From positions 1 through 64,000 of the forward strand of contig BGKB01000117.1 of assembly GCA_003116975.1 (NCBI GenBank): DNA of 64,000 nucleotides, given 5' to 3'. Below, in pieces: positions 57,301 through 64,000 of the stretch. The stretch is from Aurantiochytrium sp. KH105 (taxonomy: Eukaryota; Sar; Bigyra; Thraustochytrida; Thraustochytriidae). Numbering within the stretch: the stretch's first letter is position 1; every line of letters starts with the position of its first letter. The notes under the pieces are model-generated. The model was not told the origin of the DNA, did not search any database, and saw only the letters and a program-made list of their open reading frames with translations. The position numbers and the translations under genes were made by a program.

Positions 57301-57391
57301 GGCCTCGAGACGAACGCAAGATTTGCTCAATGAGATTGAAGACGACTCGGACGCAGACTCGGACTCGGACTCGGACACCTCGTACAAGTGA
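54347..57391 (+). CDS. DZIP1-like basal-body protein without zinc finger
   Basis: A 1014-residue protein; start taken as ATG 54347 (MGNDPRVEAAKAR), though an in-frame ATG at 54176 is possible. Residues about 96-190 match the DZIP1 N-terminal domain: FYFQQRHGKLDLRGIARLDLEQVVEDVDIETLQTYLENLTF, then LFRVTQLTIEYLL. DZIP1 acts at the basal body and transition zone in building cilia. A long coiled coil follows (about 190-480). The C2H2 finger that normally lies just after the domain is absent; the sequence runs straight into coiled coil. Residues about 572-655 (RVWVLEATTVVNKSVLLPVERNMSIREVRERVARE...) look like a small beta-grasp/ubiquitin-like domain. The rest is disordered, with Ser-Asp repeats (about 765-780 and the extreme C-terminus) and Ser-rich acidic segments. 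Confidence 0.75.
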   Translation: MGNDPRVEAAKARARERAKQGTRARGKDVSRMAMSSLDASAAARVSRKATSAARQERATNRKVLLEVFRSRAGKLPIVLEEDAERGPVKENVRPEKNFYFQQRHGKLDLRGIARLDLEQVVEDVDIETLQTYLENLTFSELEDRDLHTCTDETFLKLFRVTQLTIEYLLNVQHTLYAYTSTLEGQLAHIHKEQDLAQSKLGMQSEQLQSLQRELKQKRRTLKTYEFLLTQCEARQPGSISHASPHAMEEAVQVASATSASEALRNRREYDERERAVQAREDLLREQQAQFEAQTEKMKQMLEREAEDMRRQLAFELERQREEQQTREDALAQRERDVQEAKAADTSTKRIPSLAGGHVENDVDLDVEREVQNILMSANSIQDLRTQLAGVIDENQRLRSELGVACDLARETQQVKDDKQSPIARRDGSKNASPGIGGERSSHPQDEKLMLKLSGAQVSRELADRRSMQLRRVLRLVRRRLQHQAYTTWRLLVLAKRAESREKELAQEMDCLRRAKPTDQEQQQQQQQEQQPRIAHLEGASFKANYEWQNVPHGTILDPRLEISDERGMRQARIPRVWVLEATTVVNKSVLLPVERNMSIREVRERVARETGKAPLDIVLRHRTPSGADIRDEHTVQSANLFHESVIIDFVNANAKTLPEETIERLVTSYRNDVTKMSGAPASQTASHSPLPERPHIRARWHHDPSVIAAVEAEIESELSRSLGTASSLSSYRHPPRTPQSAPGDDELEGGKLVRGQNRLRYERDSDSDSDSDSDSGVAKESVRGESFAHTPKSDAAKEVLGKKFVAEQAEQAMLQSEPVVEAMTPLSTPGPAESNVLVNFGDYKSPDKPGSETGAAVRPLEVASDSDGAGRGAFTRRTLASRHNRALHQFAKVGLSRRAAVSTLQLSLDSGSSHTVTSMSSHEDGGLGVTSRSHFDVSRAADQYEDDESSGDELSSRAASSGMSVSSASIGARRARDANNGAGAAASRRTQDLLNEIEDDSDADSDSDSDTSYK

Positions 57392-57477
57392 CACCAAGAT
57401 GATTCATAAAGTTCAAAAATATGGTTTGATTCGGAAGCGAGCGGATTTGCTTTGTTGCCAATTGGAGTTTGCTTGCA

Positions 57478-57494
57478 CATTCAGCGAGACCTTG
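57478..57494. repeat. 17-base sequence shared downstream of both tail-anchored paralogs (copy 1)
   Basis: CATTCAGCGAGACCTTG occurs here, about 160 bases beyond the stop of paralog 1, and again at 59728-59744, about 190 bases beyond the stop of paralog 2. It may be a relic of the duplication or a conserved 3' element. Confidence 0.75.
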
Positions 57495-57654
57495 CGACGG
57501 CGCAACGGCGATGCTCGTGCGGTGGGACCTTAAAGCGGACTCGACGAACGAATCCGATAACTCACTCGTTCGCCCGAACGCTCGCTTGCACGCGCGCTTG
57601 AGCGTTAAAATAAAGGGATCGAGGCAGGACAATGAAGAGCCGATGAGAGCGAGG

Positions 57655-58389
57655 TCAGTCGGTTTCGTACCTCTGAATTAAAATGAACGCGATAAACATG
57701 ACCACGACGAGACCGACATCCGTATCTGCGGGACATTCATTGATTGTAAGCTGCAAGCCTGTAAATTCGCGGTCCACGCCCGGAGAACCGTGATGCACGG
57801 TGGCGAGGACTCTATCAACATCGTCCGCAATAATCGTATTGAGAAAGGGACCAAAGCACACGTCTCCGAAAAACTTGATCTTGAGTGAAGAGCCAAAGCC
57901 TGTACCAGCAACGGAACCTTGCACAGAGAAACAAGACCTTTCCCAGTCTGGTCCGCAAACGGTGAATGTGTTTGCGCGTGAGTCCCTGAAAACAAATTCG
58001 TAGACGTGCTCATCCATTCGCTTTGGCTGAAGTGCAAAGATGCCTCTGTTATGGGCGTTGACAATTTCGATCGGGTCGTCTTTGTCTTGGGGAAGGACGA
58101 TGGTGAGCATGACGGACTCGCGGCTGTCCTTGAGGATGTAGCCCCTTTTCGTGCCCACGCGTGCGTAGCACTTGTAAGATTCTTGTTCCGCGAAGAGACT
58201 CATCCATTCATCGTTGATCGAGCGTCTCCTGTTCTCGTCATTGACCACGCTGGCCATGGGGACTTCATTTTCGTCGCCTTCCCAAGATGCGTCGTTCATG
58301 TCCACGTGCGTGGCCATCTTGATCTCCTCTGCAAAATCTGCTGGGCTAACGCGTTTGGATGGCTCGCTCATCGTGCTCGTCGATTCCAT
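57655..58389 (-). CDS. Tail-anchored protein, possible scramblase/LOR-like fold, paralog 1
   Basis: A 244-residue protein from ATG 58389 (MESTSTMSEPSK; an internal MSEPSK at 58371 is also possible). It is clearly paralogous to the gene at 59933-60673: shared blocks include FAEEIKMAT, AHNRGIFALQ, GPDWERSCFSVQGSVAG and GDVCFGPFL. The middle (about 55-215) is beta-rich with alternating hydrophobic residues (YKCYARVG, RGYILKD, VMLTIVLPQ, YEFVFRD), which fits the tubby/LURP-one/scramblase 12-stranded barrel; this is a fold guess without a diagnostic motif. The C-terminus is a single membrane span (VGLVVVMFIAFILIQRY) with a tiny tail, the form of tail-anchored proteins. Membrane of residence unknown. 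Confidence 0.75.
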   Translation of the reverse strand: MESTSTMSEPSKRVSPADFAEEIKMATHVDMNDASWEGDENEVPMASVVNDENRRRSINDEWMSLFAEQESYKCYARVGTKRGYILKDSRESVMLTIVLPQDKDDPIEIVNAHNRGIFALQPKRMDEHVYEFVFRDSRANTFTVCGPDWERSCFSVQGSVAGTGFGSSLKIKFFGDVCFGPFLNTIIADDVDRVLATVHHGSPGVDREFTGLQLTINECPADTDVGLVVVMFIAFILIQRYETD

Positions 58390-59521
58390 CGCCCAGCCGC
58401 CACCAGCCAGGCGCACCACCGCTCGAAGCGGAATTGGCTCAAAAGAAGGACAAGGACAAGGACAAGGACGGATTTCGGGCGGGTGGGCCTGTGCGTGTGC
58501 GAAGGCTCCCTTCTTGAGATCTCAAAGGGGCCTTGCGAGAACTGGAGCGTCTGAAGTCCGGCAACTTCACCACCACTCCACCGATACCCACCCACCACCG
58601 ACCCTGCCCTCTTGCTTGCGTTGGGTTGGACTGGGCTGGGTCGGCTTGGATTTCGTCTTTGGCTCGCCTGCTCGTGCGCCACGAACGGACGCGGCTCGGT
58701 GCAATCGCTCACACACACGGTGCATGCACCTACCGCCGTCACCGCACCCGGAACGATGCCCCGGCGGCCATCTCCAGCTCTAGCTGGCCACGGCCGGACC
58801 CCTTCGGCAGCACGGGCTGGCCATCTGCGAGCAGTCGCAGTGCCGCTCGTCGCAGTGTCGCTCGCGCGCTGTGCACGCGCGCTCAAGAAAGAGATGGGTT
58901 GACGATGAACGAGATTCGATCGCCTGGCGACGGAGTGTGTGTGCGTGTTCTGGCGCCTCCGCCGCCGCTCGTCGCCGCCCCGTCCTTCACCCGACCTCCG
59001 TCGCGCGCAAGCGCAAGCGCACGCACGCAAGCACGCGCGCAAGCGCGCGCACGCAAGCACGCGCCCGGTCTGGTGGCGCTGCGCTGCCTGTGCTGGCCGC
59101 GAAAAGTCGTCGTGGAGTCCGAGCAGCGCAGAGGCCCAACGTGCACAATTGTTGACGGGGGAAGCCTGCCTGCCTGCGGGGCACGCGCTCGACGGCGCAG
59201 CTCGCAGTGGTCGCGCGCACGTCGAGCGTCGCGCTGGCCGTGGAGGTCGTGGCGCAGATCGGATCAGGGGAAGGGTGCCTTGCCGAGCGACGCGCATGCA
59301 TCGAGTTGTCGCGTCTGGTTGGAGGGAGGCCAGGACGTGTGACGGAAGGACCGGACAAGGCGGAGTACGAAAGCGAGCGATATCGTGCTGGCGGATGTGA
59401 TCTATGATGGTGATGGTGATGCGGAGCTCGTGCGGGGCGTACAGCAGCCAGCTTGCAAGCGCGAGGGGAAAGGGAGGTGGAGGAAGGGAGAGAGGCAAGT
59501 TTGCGAATTCGAAGAGCAAAG

Positions 59522-59644
59522 ATGTCGTGGCCAAATAAGCAGCGCGTCATTTTCAAAATCCGCGAATGCGACAAGCGCGAAGACAACGACGACGACGACG
59601 ATATCGACGTCGAACACTTTTTGAATTGCCAGACCCGCATTTGA
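59522..59644 (+). CDS. Possible small acidic protein
   Basis: A 40-codon frame from ATG 59522: MSWPNKQRVIFKIRECDKRE, then a run of Asp/Glu (DNDDDDDIDVEHF) and stop. It has more protein-like composition than the surroundings, but it is short, partly a GAC repeat, and could be chance. Confidence 0.2.
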   Translation: MSWPNKQRVIFKIRECDKREDNDDDDDIDVEHFLNCQTRI

Positions 59645-59727
59645 GGACTCTTTTCATTGAGAAAAAAAACAAAACAAAAAAAACAGAGCAGTCAACAACA
59701 AAATATTTGATAAATTCTTCAGCGGAG

Positions 59728-59744
59728 CATTCAGCGAGACCTTG
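59728..59744. repeat. 17-base sequence shared downstream of both tail-anchored paralogs (copy 2)
   Basis: Same sequence as 57478-57494, in the same relation to the second paralog. A reverse-strand AATAAA (59778-59783) lies 150 bases beyond that gene's stop and may be its poly-A signal. Confidence 0.75.
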
Positions 59745-59932
59745 TCACAACAATGTGTAGTATACTTGGGTCAATAATTTATTCGATGAATCGCTCGCTT
59801 TCCGAGAAAAAAAAGAAAATGTAAAATCAGAGGGCGAGAAAAGAGCAGAGAGGAGAGAAGGAATGGTACAATGAATACAAGATGAAGATGAAGAGCGCAG
59901 GTTCTTGGCGCCCACAAAGCTCACGCACTCAC

Positions 59933-60673
59933 TCACTCACTCTCATACTTGCGAATCAAAATGTACCCAATGAACATGACTACGACGAGGCCGAGATCCG
60001 TATCCTCGGGGCACTCATTGATCGTGAACTCGATTCCCGTATACTCGCGATCCACGCCGGGAGCACTGTGCTGCACGGAAGCGAGGATGTTGTCATGATC
60101 ATCCATGATGTACGTCCGGAGAAAAGGACCAAAGCAGACATCTCCGGAAAACTTGATATTGAGCGACGAACCAAACCCCAAGCCGGCGACAGAGCCTTGA
60201 ACAGAGAAGCAGGACCTCTCCCAATCTGGTCCGGAGACAGTGAACGCATTCGCGTGCGAGTCCCTGAAGATGAGCTCATAGGCGTGCTCGTCGGTTCGGT
60301 CTGCCTGAAGCGCAAAGATGCCCCTGTTGTGCGCGTTGGCAACCTCGATGGGATCGCCCCTCTCCTTGGGCAGGGCGACGGTGAGCATAGCGGACCCGCG
60401 CTTGTCCTTGAGGATGAATCCCTTCTTGGCGCCCACGCGCGAGAAGCACCTGTAGGTCTCGCGTTCCACAAAGAGGCCCATCATGTCATCAAGCACCGTG
60501 CGCTTCCTGTTCTCGCCATCGACCACGCTCGCCACGGGGACCTCCTTGTCGAAGGCGTCGCCGCCCGCCCAGAGCACGTCGTCCACGTCCACGTACGTCG
60601 CCATCTTGATCTCCTCCGCGAACTCCGCCGCGGGGTCCGCCGCTTCGCGTCGAGGGGTTTTGCCCAGCCCCAT
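59933..60673 (-). CDS. Tail-anchored protein, possible scramblase/LOR-like fold, paralog 2
   Basis: A 246-residue protein from ATG 60673 (MGLGKTPRREAAD). Paralog of the gene at 57655-58389, same strand, with the greatest identity in FAEEIKMATYVD, the central AHNRGIFALQ...GPDWERSCFSVQGSVAGLGFGSSL segment, and the C-terminal GLVVVMFIGYILI membrane span. N-termini differ (one Ser/Thr-rich, the other Arg/Ala-rich). Conservation of loop cysteines (C in ERSCFSV, GDVCFGP, NECPEDTD) hints at a shared structural core. Copy 2 has stronger GC bias at third codon positions, suggesting it is older-adapted or more highly expressed. Molecular function is not known from the sequence. Confidence 0.75.
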   Translation of the reverse strand: MGLGKTPRREAADPAAEFAEEIKMATYVDVDDVLWAGGDAFDKEVPVASVVDGENRKRTVLDDMMGLFVERETYRCFSRVGAKKGFILKDKRGSAMLTVALPKERGDPIEVANAHNRGIFALQADRTDEHAYELIFRDSHANAFTVSGPDWERSCFSVQGSVAGLGFGSSLNIKFSGDVCFGPFLRTYIMDDHDNILASVQHSAPGVDREYTGIEFTINECPEDTDLGLVVVMFIGYILIRKYESE

Positions 60674-61252
60674 CCTGCCCGCGTGCCGGGTACCTAACCC
60701 CCTCGCTACTAACAGGCAGGGCAGGCTCTCTCTCCTCCCTCACAGCCGACGGCACAAGTTCCAGCGCCGCACCGGCTCGCACGCCGCGGCGCCTCGCGCC
60801 TTCGACCAGCAGCCAGTGGCAGCTGATGCTGCTGCAGCTGCGCGTGGCCGCAGAAGGCGGCTGGAGAAGCGCGGACGAGGGGGCGGAGCTCGCGAAGGCG
60901 CGAGGCCGGGGAGAGAATATCAGCCGGGTGCGGGTGCGGGCGCGGGTGCGGGTGCGGAGGCGGATGCAGATGCGGAGCAGATGCAGAGTGGTGTGAGGGG
61001 CCTTTGGGCTGCCTGTTGTGAGGATGGAGGGCAAAAGGTGCCACAAGGCGCGGCGTCTTTTCCTCCAAAAAAAACCTTGCGCGCTGTGTTTTGGTCTTCT
61101 TCTTCTGCTCCTTCTTCTTCTTTGCGCGAGGCGCCGTTCAGGGTCTGCAGACGGCTGTCTCAAAGAAGCTGCGTACGCGCGACGAGGAGCGGCGTCACGC
61201 CCGGCGAGACGAGGGTACGCGTCGACGCGGAGACGTGATGTCGGGCCTAGGC

Positions 61253-61283
61253 CTTGCTTGCTTGCTTGCTTGCTTGCTTGCTG
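61253..61283. repeat. CTTG tetranucleotide repeat
   Basis: About seven CTTG units with one CTGG interruption. Confidence 0.85.
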
Positions 61284-61937
61284 GCTTGCTCTCGGTCTCG
61301 GTGGCCTCGCAAGAGGTTGGTTGCCGCAGCAGGCAGCAGCAGCAGCAGCAGCAGATGCGATGGGGCGCACAATGAATGGCCGCGTAGCCGCTGGAAGATA
61401 ACGCGGTCTCACGAGTAAGATTCCTCGCTGCCGACACCACGATGCTTTGACTGGTTGCCCGCAACGGGCACGACCACGGGCCGTGAGAAGTTCGCAGCCG
61501 GAGCGCAAAATGGGACGAAAAGGACGCCGAAATGGGTGAGGGAGAGGACTTTGTGGCGTCCCGGAGGTTCGCAGGAAGGAAGAGTGGAGGCGCGCAGCTG
61601 CTGCAGCTGCAGGCAATGCGCACGGCGTAGCCAAGCGATGGCCACAGCCACCCAGACGATTTAGATTCTCAGCTCTTGGCTCTGGCAGTGAATTCGGTCT
61701 CGGTCTTGATTACGGAAAACGAGGATGACGATGTCGTGACGATGACAGTGACGGTGACAGCGAAGCTCTCCTTTGGTTTCGCAAGTGCAGCCTCACAACC
61801 GAAAGGATCAAATGGATGGACGGACGGACGATTAATGCTGTGATCACAATGCGACAAGCAGCTGCAGCAGTCGCAGCTGCAGCAGCGATCAAACACAGGT
61901 TGGCCTGCTGGTGTCCTACGGGGTCTGAACCTCGTCA

Positions 61938-62055
61938 ATGCACGTGCGCATTAAGATTTCTTCTCGCCGCAGATGCACGTGCGCCTTGTGCTTTCTTCTC
62001 GCTGCAGATGCACGTGTGTGCGCCTTGTGTTTTCTTCTCGCCGCCGATGCGCGCA
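61938..62055. repeat. 35-base tandem repeat carrying a CACGTG in each full copy
   Basis: Units start at 61938, 61973 and 62008, with a partial fourth at 62047 (ATGCGCGCA). Each full unit begins ATGCACGTG and ends TTTCTTCTCGC.GC. CACGTG (E-box/G-box) lies at 61941, 61976 and 62011. Confidence 0.85.
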
Positions 62056-62815
62056 CAAAACGATCGCCGTCTCGTTGGCTAGATGCCTGGAGTGACTGAC
62101 TATTATTGGATGGATGGGTGGTTGGATGGCTGAGTGCTCTTTGGTCGGTGACAACTAAAGACTGGGTTTCTCAAACTGGTGCCGAGATTCGCTGCCAACT
62201 CGAAACACGGCCGTTGCAACCGAATCTGCAAGAAAACGATTTGGGCGGGTTGTTGGAGCAACGGGGCGCTTCTCTTGTTGCCGATAACGTATCGCAACGA
62301 GATAAGTGGCGCTGGCGCTGACTGCCAAAAAGAGCGAATTTACTGCTGCTCGCAGGCTTTCAGGCTTGCTAGCTGGTTGGTTCGCTGGCTGGCTGGCCGA
62401 AACTGCTGGTTGATTGGTTGGCTACTTGGTTGAACGAGTGAGTCCTTTGGGGCTTTGTAGTTGCAGTTCTGCTGCCCGCTAGTCTTTAAGCGTTCCAGAT
62501 GCGGTTCTGCTGGTCGCAAGGCCCGAGGCATCGCGAAAACTTTATCATGTGCCCGCGACTCTTTTCTATGTGACCCGAGGAGAGGAGGAGGGGGGAGGGG
62601 GGGGGGGGGGGGGGAACTGCCACGTTGACCGGCAGCGGCGACCAACTGACCCTCATAGGAAAAAAAGAGAGGAAAAGAAAGACGACAAATGGCGTCTTTT
62701 CCACGCAACCATCTATCCGCCACCAGCCAGCAATGCTATTAGCTTGTGAAATGACCAACAACGTTCGCGCATCGCGCTTCCCGAGCTCGATCGTCCCCTA
62801 AACCATGGTGCAAAT

Positions 62816-62848
62816 CATCTCATCTCATCTCATCTCATCTCATCTCAT
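62816..62848. repeat. CATCT pentanucleotide repeat
   Basis: Six CATCT units followed by variants CATAC, CATCTC. Confidence 0.85.
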
Positions 62849-63564
62849 ACCATCTCCATCTCCTGTTCTGGCCACACTTTACACGCCAAAGTCCACCAGA
62901 CCCCGAGCGCCGCTTTCGCAAGGCAGCATTCAACTCGTCCCAGTCTGGCATTTCCTGATCCCACGAAGCAAGATGTTCTCGAAATTGCGCCAAAGGTGGC
63001 GACTTCATTCGCAAGGGGCATACTGAGGCCGCACGCATCGCTCCAGCAACCTTCTGTCGCTGCACGCACCCGCCAGCCACATGCTGCCATGGTTGTTGAT
63101 GAAACAGCATCAAGAGTGACGCGCCCAGAAAGTACCTTGCACCGCCAAAAGCAGCGTGACGGGTTCTGCGCAAGGTTTCCCCGCGGCCAAACCAGCGTCT
63201 CGCCCCGTCCGCGCATCGCCCGTGCGTAACTCGGGATTGGTCGCAGAACGAGCCGCCTGGACAACCCTTTTTCCAAGACCCTTGGTGAGTCCGTGAGTCC
63301 GTTAAAAAAAATCAAGTGCCCCTGGACTGGGCACTTGGGTCCGCGCCGCGCCGAGATGGACTGGGACTCGGATGGGACTCCCGCGATCCTCGAGCCTGGG
63401 ACGCGCGCATACCTGCACTATACACGCATGCACAAACGCAGGACACGGAGAGAGAAAGAGAGATAGAGCGCGAGAGGTTGGCAAACTCTTTCGTGCGCAG
63501 ACCGCCAGCGGAGGCTCGTGACGTAGTCTCGCAAGCCGGGGAGTGGGGAGGGGGGGGAAAGGAG

Positions 63565-64000
63565 ATGGCGCCCGTCCACCTTACGCCGCTCGACGTTGTG
63601 GAGGACCTTAAAGACGGAGAGGAACTCAGCAGAAGGCAAGAAGGCGATGGCGTGCCGGAATTGCAAGACCTCGTGGTGCGCTGGGTCCTTGACAGAGCCC
63701 GCAAGGTGGAGGACACGAGGTTTGCTTCGCATGGCACGACACACGCCGCCAAAAAGTACGAGGCGTTTGCAGAGAGGCGCGAGAAATCGGACAAACTCCG
63801 GCCCGAAGATAAACTCTTTAACGCAAAATTTTACTACGACACGCGCTCGTACGAGTGTCGAGACGTGCCCAGCGAGAGACCCGGGACATTACGTCTCATC
63901 TTTGACTACTACGCGAGCCTGTTGACACCAAATGCGGTCAACACCGGGCTCACAGACGCCAACGCCCCACTCACGCTTGCACTCATCGAAGTCGCGAACA
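63565..64000 (+). CDS. 5' part of an unrecognised gene, runs off the window
   Basis: An ATG at 63565 opens a frame of 145 codons with no stop before the window ends. The frame is open 276 bases further upstream, but without any ATG. The protein is charged and well-mixed: MAPVHLTPLDVVEDLKDGEE, then QDLVVRWVLDRARKVEDTRF, a basic helical part (AAKKYEAFAERREKSDKL), and RLIFDYYASLLTPNAVNTGL at about 110-130. Composition and codon use resemble the other genes, so it is probably real. No motif is recognisable in this portion. Confidence 0.65.
   Translation, partial: MAPVHLTPLDVVEDLKDGEELSRRQEGDGVPELQDLVVRWVLDRARKVEDTRFASHGTTHAAKKYEAFAERREKSDKLRPEDKLFNAKFYYDTRSYECRDVPSERPGTLRLIFDYYASLLTPNAVNTGLTDANAPLTLALIEVAN

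Larger units (their letters stand above)
58390..59932. other. 1.5 kb spacer between tail-anchored paralogs
   Basis: No strong gene. The part from 58600 to 59350 is GC-rich with CGCACGCAAGCACGCG-type repeats (58990-59065) and carries long chance frames on both strands. A 40-codon ATG frame at 59522-59644 is listed separately. Confidence 0.45.
60674..63564. other. 2.9 kb gene-poor region with many short repeats
   Basis: No convincing gene. Seen: GGGTGC-type repeats (60926-60965), CTTG repeat (61253-61283), AGC repeat (61335-61355), a 35-base repeat with CACGTG (61938-62055), poly-G (about 62597-62615), and a CATCT repeat (62816-62848). On the minus strand at 62835-63173 one frame gives a plausible short segment (QFREHLASWDQEMPDWDELN), possibly an exon, but no start or splice sites could be fixed. 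Confidence 0.45.

Noticed and set aside
58368-59534. 388-codon minus-strand frame between the tail-anchored paralogs
   Set aside because: Arg/Ala/Cys-rich sequence from GC-rich repeats, starting without ATG context and ending within the start region of paralog 1.
60489-61634. 381-codon minus-strand frame overlapping paralog 2
   Set aside because: Composition artefact in GC-rich DNA; overlaps the real gene in another phase.
61938-62055. CRISPR-like direct repeats
   Set aside because: Units are contiguous tandem copies with no spacers, in a eukaryotic genome.
1-64000. tRNA, rRNA and mobile elements
   Set aside because: A read-through for T-loop-like GGTTCGA sequence, reverse transcriptase or transposase motifs found no convincing case; a dedicated tRNA or repeat search was not possible here.

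Overview
The window is nuclear DNA of a compact, GC-rich, intron-poor protist genome. Most genes are single uninterrupted reading frames of 250-1100 codons starting at ATG, packed in head-to-head and tail-to-tail arrangements with a few hundred bases between them. Two small genes (22762-23101 and 51584-52018) carry one short GT...AG intron each, of 103 and 111 bases. The gene content points to a flagellated heterotroph: a cytosolic carboxypeptidase of the CCP5 type, a DZIP1-type basal-body protein, a CCDC15-like centrosomal protein, a roadblock dynein light chain and a soluble-adenylyl-cyclase-like protein. A gametolysin-type peptidase, a bZIP protein with a large downstream domain and the base composition make a stramenopile, probably a thraustochytrid (Labyrinthulomycetes), the best guess; this is inference from style and content, not a database match.

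Layout. 1-6.1 kb: two tandem paralogous protein kinases, with an HED instead of an HRD catalytic loop. 6.3-7.6 kb: CCDC15-like protein. 7.98-12.0 kb: a divergent pair, an acidic His-rich protein and a YdjC/ChbG deacetylase fused to a GT4 glycosyltransferase. 12.2-19.8 kb: a Ulp1/SENP SUMO protease, an unknown protein and the FACT subunit Spt16. 20.0-25.6 kb: CCP5-type carboxypeptidase, a spliced small membrane protein and COP9 signalosome subunit 4. 25.9-37.3 kb: a methyltransferase of the eEF1A-lysine type divergent from a CobW/ZNG1 GTPase, then a TPR protein divergent from a BTB/KCTD protein, TatD nuclease, a membrane-anchored YccV/HspQ-domain protein, and an organelle-type prolyl-tRNA synthetase. 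37.4-44.2 kb: a bZIP protein divergent from a PNKP-type 3'-phosphatase, then a large protein with two degenerate cyclase domains. 46.3-50.0 kb: an unknown nuclear-looking protein and a secreted M11 metallopeptidase. 51.5-57.4 kb: roadblock, a coiled-coil protein and the DZIP1-like protein. 57.6-60.7 kb: two tandem paralogs of a tail-anchored protein with a possible scramblase/LOR-like fold. The window ends in the 5' part of an unrecognised gene.

The genes do not form one pathway; eukaryotic gene order here is mostly mixed housekeeping. Links that can be made are local duplications (kinases, tail-anchored proteins), shared divergent promoters, and a loose concentration of flagellum-associated genes. 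The longer gene-free stretches hold microsatellites and several unexplained repeats: a ~214-base tandem repeat (50.4-50.95 kb), a 35-base repeat carrying CACGTG in each of three copies (61.94-62.05 kb), a triple repeat upstream of the cyclase-like gene (44.46-44.71 kb), and a recurrent TAGGCCT element including a perfect 24-base palindrome (23661-23684). No virus-like element, CRISPR array, rRNA or clear tRNA was seen.
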